Shown: positions 60,001 to 64,000 of the stretch, piece after piece
Layout of the letters: each line of letters opens with the position of its first letter
Numbering within the stretch: position 1 is the stretch's first letter
Source: Polytrichum commune
Lineage: Eukaryota > Streptophyta > Polytrichopsida > Polytrichales > Polytrichaceae
Length of the DNA: 64,000 nucleotides
Direction of reading: 5' to 3'
NCBI GenBank assembly: GCA_950295325.1
Contig: OX485804.1
Location: 29,202,001-29,266,000, forward strand
Notes under the pieces: generated by a model
The model's database searches: none
The model's input: the letters and a program-made list of their open reading frames with translations, nothing else
What the model was told of the DNA's origin: nothing
Program-made: the position numbers and the translations under genes

Positions 60001-63000
60001 ATTTCAATTTGAGGTGAGTTCAATATTTGATGGGCAGTTAAAATTGGACATGACAATTGAACTTGTTGTTTAAGAACAATACGTGCAGGAGTGGAATAAT
60101 TGTTCAATGGTGCTCTGATCAGTATTACTACTGGCATGGCAAGTGAGGATATGTTCTTTCACTCACTCTAAATACTTCAATGCCACAGGGATGCAGAGAA
60201 GAGTATTTCTGTGGCTTTCAAATCAGACCTTACAAATTGCTCACACACAAAGGAATCCATTACGCTGAAAGATAATGGAGCAGCAAGGGCTACTCCTCGA
60301 ATTCAACCATTGCGAGCACTGTGGGCTGATATAAAACCGACCATTACACCTTTGGAACAGACAAATGGAGTCATTTCTGCAAAAGAAAGCCCATCTGAAT
60401 TTGGCTTTGTTGAGACAAAGAAGCCAATGTTCAAGTCTTATGGTATGACCTGTCTGTCAAGTTCCTATTCCTGTTATGTTCTTAAAGAACCAATATATTC
60501 TTCTTACGTGTTCTATAATATTGCAGCTCACTCTTTCTCACTCTGGGTGGACAACTGGATAGATAATCAATGTGGGAAGTCTGCCCAGCAATGCAAAATA
60601 GATATTTGTTTTCAGTCTTGATTACCTTCATTGTAAGGTCTTCTGGAATTATGAGCAAGGTGTCTTTGGTGATGTGATCAGGTGACTTTGATGATTATGG
60701 ACGGTATCGTCAGTGTGCTAATGAGCACTGGAATACAATGAAATATTATTTTGAAGAGGTATATCCTGAAATTTCTTTTTCTTTTTACACATTCAGTATG
60801 TACCTAGTATTGTCGACATAACTGGCTTTTTGTCCTCTAAGGGATAATAATCACAACTGTTCTACAGTATATTTGATTATTAGTTGGCAAGGGCACTTGC
60901 CACTATTCTATCATATACCCTTTGCTGGTTGGTTTTGTTGAACACTATAGACCAGGAATTTCATCTTTATGTTTATCTTTTGTATGTATTGCCAGGCTGC
61001 AGCTGCTTATGGACGTGGAGAAAAATGTCGAGCTGCTGAGCTATCTGAGAAGGTTGTTTCTCTTGTTAATCTGCTCTTTACCATATTGAAATCAACATAC
61101 AGTTTTCAACTGTTGCAAATTGCTCATGATTTTAGTAACTCTGCTCATCAGGCCGTACTGACTGGAATTCCAATATCTTTCCTATTTCTAATACTTGCCT
61201 ACCTTGTTTGTGATTTTTTAGGGAAAAGAATACAAACAACTAGCTCAAGAAGCGAGTGAGCGTGCTAGTAATCGCCTCTTTGATTCAAGGTAATTTGATG
61301 CTTCTTGTCGTCCATTTGTGATTTAGAGTAGAGTAAGGTAAAGTAAAGTACCTGCAATTATTCATGAGGCGCCTTTGCAAAGTCCATCATCCTGTCTTCT
61401 TGAAAGGGTAGTTTTCTCATGGTGTAGAACTGGTGGCTACAAGTTCTGGGTAAACTTCCTCTCATCTTTTGGTTGGTGTGGCAGAAACAAAGACATTGAA
61501 AATAATATCACTATTGACCTACATGCTCAACATGTGAATGAAGCTCTTGAACATTTAAGACGTCATCTACAATCTCTCTCTTCTATTCCTTGTAAGTTGT
61601 TACAACTCATTCTTCAGTACATGGTAGATTTTGTTTTGGATGCTGATGTATGTCATCCGCTGTGGTATCGTGTACTGAGTCATTGATGTGGTAGGAGCAA
61701 GTGTCTACTAGGGTTGGTGATCCATCTTCTGTACTAACTAATGTCTATGTTGGGGGCCTTGTTGTGCCATACTAGTTCATCTAGTACCATACTAGCTCCT
61801 AGATATAGTTATCTCAAGGACCACTACTAATATGTAATGTGGTTGTGTTGAGCAGTGGTGACTATGCTGACTATTATCACCGGTCATGGATCTCACAGTA
61901 TTGATGGGCAGGCCAGAGTAAAACCAGCTGTGAGTTCTTGCAAAGGTTCCTGGTCTTATTTTGTTTTTCCAACTTATTGTACAGTACAAGCCCATTACAC
62001 GATCCTAGCCAAATAATGTTTTCTGATCTGGTTTTAATCATCCCAAGCTATTTTTACTATTGGTGGCACTGGTTTCCACAATTGCGCGTGGTTGTCCAGG
62101 AAAAAGGTCCACCAATTACATTCTTACTTTTTAACTCTTTTGAGCATCCAGGATTAGGTAGCATTTATTTGCCATTATATCATCCCACCAAGTAGTCTTA
62201 TCTATGTTATTTTGTAGTACTACGACCTCCTTTTTTTTTTAATGTGGGTGGAGGATTAGTTTGGCATATTTTGCGTGTTGTCATTGATTGGGACTAATCT
62301 TTGTGTTGCACTTATCTTTGTGGGTAATTGGTTGTGCTGCATGATGCAAGAAGTCACAGTAATGCGTCTTGAGAGTTAGTGTGGGCGGGAACTAAATCAG
62401 GTTCTGGTGTAGACAGGTGGATGGTGGAATTAGGCGATCTCTTAGTTTATTTTTTTTCCCTTCCATTTGGAAGGCGCAACAGTACCTTGAACAATATAAA
62501 ATAATTTTCTAATTTACAAACTTTTTTGGAAGTGGTTGGAACACTTTCGCGTTTATTTATTTTTTGGTGAAACATTATTATTTTAGGCCAGTGACATGAA
62601 TGTTTTTTGGTTTTTATATTAAGCCATAAATTCAAAATCAAAATCTTGTTTATTGAATCAATGACCGAAAAACATAATTTCAACCAATCAATCGATGATC
62701 AAGTCAATCTGATTCATCTTGGAATCTGAGGTATTTTCTCAAGGAAAATACTCAGATACGATTTAGTGAGGGCAAGGATAATAATCTTATTCCAACCATC
62801 TTAAACTCTGAAGTACAACCTTTACAATGTGGCAACTCCAAATGAGGTCCTGACATATCTTTGATTTGATACAAAACTACTAGGCATTGAGGGTTTATAC
62901 TCGAATGGTGCTGATATTCACATTGATTTGAAAAAAAATCTGCAGGTGCTCAGGTTTCTTTCAGATTGCAGCATACCGTGGCAAGAATTAAACAATGGAT

Positions 63001-63062
63001 GCTTGACCGTGAAGATGAAAGACGTTCGCAACAAGCAGTGGGATATGCCTTCTTTGGTATGA
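57055..63062 (+). CDS. CUE-like/DUF1771/SMR domain protein
   Basis: I read 12 exons in consistent phase: 57055-57784, 58326-58351, 58781-58975, 59310-59429, 59925-60013, 60189-60442, 60682-60758, 60996-61052, 61222-61289, 61485-61591, 61856-61929, 62946-63062, giving 637 residues. The N-terminus carries a CUE-like helical segment (ALQELLAAFPGFSHEEIAYA), with a second similar one across exons 1-3. The DUF1771 helix pair spans exons 7-9 (YRQCANEHWNTMKYYFEE, AAAAYGRGEKCRAAELSEK). The SMR domain follows: IDLHAQHVNEALEHLR, then ITGHGSHS, ending VRNKQWDMPSLV. SMR domains bind or cleave nucleic acid. The usual DLHG reads DLHA here. Plant relatives are the SMR-domain proteins of the At5g58720 and CID7 type. 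It looks intact. The start was chosen as the first ATG of the long first exon. Confidence 0.9.
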
Positions 63063-63511
63063 TTTACAGTGTCTCCCAGACGAGTGCAATATCAGCTCAA
63101 AGAAGACGCCATCGCTGATCGAGTTGGAGTCTTCAGTATGTATAGCTTTGACGAGTATATAAATAATTGGAGTTGTGTAGGTAGCACTGTCTCGAGAGCA
63201 TTACTTGGATGCCCTCTTAACATACTTTGCAGGATGTGTATCACCTTATAACTAAACCTGGGATTACCTATCCAAATAGTAGTGAGTTGAATGGAGTTTC
63301 ATGAAAGTGTTGTAGGCTAGTATACTCAAATACACAAACTACAATGTACAGTGACAAGAGTGTAATGTAATGTATTCAGTATGTGTTCCAACGAATATAT
63401 ATGAAATCGAATGTCTTTATTGTGAATATTGTGAAATGACATTTGTCTGTACCTACCAGTAGTTACGAGTGGTCTTGAATAAGTAGAACACATAGACGTA
63501 AGCGGACATAA
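63063..63511. other. 3' region of the SMR gene and spacer
   Basis: Non-coding. AATGTAATGTATTC around 63360-63380 could belong to a poly(A) region. A short open frame at 63069-63251 starts just after the SMR stop and has no known domain. Confidence 0.4.
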
Positions 63512-63585
63512 GCCCCCGTAGCTCAGTTGGTTAGAGCATCGGTCTTATGAGCCGAAGGTCGTGGGTTCGAGCCCCCCCGGGAGCA
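63512..63585 (+). tRNA. tRNA-like gene, anticodon TAT (tRNA-Ile by position), possibly degenerate
   Basis: It folds as a standard 74-base cloverleaf: acceptor GCCCCCG/CGGGAGC, D-stem GCTC/GAGC, anticodon stem TCGGT/GCCGA around the loop CTTATGA, a five-base variable loop, and a T-arm GTGGG-TTCGAGC-CCCCC. Position 34-36 is TAT. Two stem mismatches are present (acceptor 3-70 C/A and T-stem 50-64 T/C), and one C-to-T change would turn a CAT (Met) anticodon into TAT. It may therefore be a pseudogene or a decayed elongator tRNA. A-box and B-box (GGTTCGAGCC) are intact. T-runs for Pol III termination follow within the downstream repeat. Confidence 0.7.
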
Positions 63586-63590
63586 AAAGT

Positions 63591-63660
63591 GCCTTTTACG
63601 TTTTCTGCCTTTTACGTTTTCTGCCTTTTACGTTTTCTGCCTTTTACGTTTTCTGCCTTT
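63591..63660. repeat. 16-bp tandem repeat just after the tRNA
   Basis: Four perfect copies of GCCTTTTACGTTTTCT plus a partial fifth. Each unit has two TTTT runs, so the array supplies eight or more potential RNA polymerase III terminators directly downstream of the tRNA-like gene. Confidence 0.97.
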
Positions 63661-63762
63661 ATTTACTGGAGACTTCCAGAATTGAGCTTTGGTACATAAC
63701 TACACAAAATATGATATTTAGTGTTTGATTACATTTAGTGTTGTTACCACCCTACCATGCTC

Positions 63763-63809
63763 AACACTAATTTTCAATTCTTTGACAATTAGAATTGAAA
63801 ATTAGTGTT
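63763..63809. repeat. Perfect 19-bp inverted repeat with 9-base loop
   Basis: AACACTAATTTTCAATTCT pairs exactly with AGAATTGAAAATTAGTGTT across a 9-base loop. It sits in a stretch (63700-64000) with several ACATTTAGTGTT words like those in the CACTA-like MITEs, so it is probably part of another such element that runs off the window. Confidence 0.85.
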
Positions 63810-64000
63810 AGACATAAACGTGCCGCTACCTTCCCTATTGCCACCTCCCTTATTATATCTTTTTTTCCCCATATCCTGACTAACACTAAAATCAAACATG
63901 TAACTTCCACATATTATCATAGTTGATATTTAGTGTTTGAGTTTACATTTAATGTTACTTGCTTTCATAGGGTTATTGATATTTAGTGTATGCATTCGTA

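Noticed and set aside
63591-63660. CRISPR-like array of short repeats
   Set aside because: The units are directly adjacent without spacers, so this is a simple tandem repeat.

Overview
The window reads as nuclear DNA of a land plant. The evidence is intron-rich genes with GT-AG introns of about 80-500 bases, a plant-type FANCM helicase, a plant CUE/DUF1771/SMR protein, and many decayed plant transposons. A seed-free plant (moss, liverwort, lycophyte or fern) is my best guess, from the kinase family and the SWIM-type transposase; this is inference only.

Layout. 1-3039: repeat-rich DNA with a small pogo/Tc1-like element (1948-2575). 3040-13718 (+): a 23-exon FANCM gene with a dead tandem copy of its Walker A exon and four 141-bp coding repeats. 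13719-19140: mostly non-coding, with a zinc-finger relic (about 17120-17470), a foldback repeat and tandem duplications. 19144-22181 (-): two adjacent, broken kinase units of one family; the first begins with a helical N-terminal region. 22436-29870: foldback and terminal-inverted-repeat elements, no gene recognised. 29876-38793 (-): a many-exon decayed gene whose C-terminal part looks like a permuted (beta-class) DNA amino-methyltransferase fold with altered motifs. 39320-43757 (+): a decayed SWIM-finger, Mutator-like transposase lying head-to-head with it. Two inverted copies of a 1-kb element (36804-37781, 40295-41283) have inserted into this pair. 44088-51215: an unknown broken ORF, a hAT relic split by a hAT-type MITE, and a Ty3/gypsy chromovirus relic. 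52455-55519: a second Ty3/gypsy relic with oppositely oriented LTR copies. 57055-63062 (+): a 12-exon CUE/DUF1771/SMR gene. 63512-63585: a tRNA-like gene followed by a 16-bp tandem repeat.

Only FANCM and the SMR gene look intact. FANCM acts on stalled forks and recombination intermediates. SMR proteins are nucleic-acid-binding or nuclease candidates. Nothing suggests the two work together, and the rest is largely a transposon graveyard. Many premature stops can be explained as C-to-T changes, consistent with decay of methylated DNA. The most unusual feature is the methyltransferase-like gene and its head-to-head transposase neighbour.
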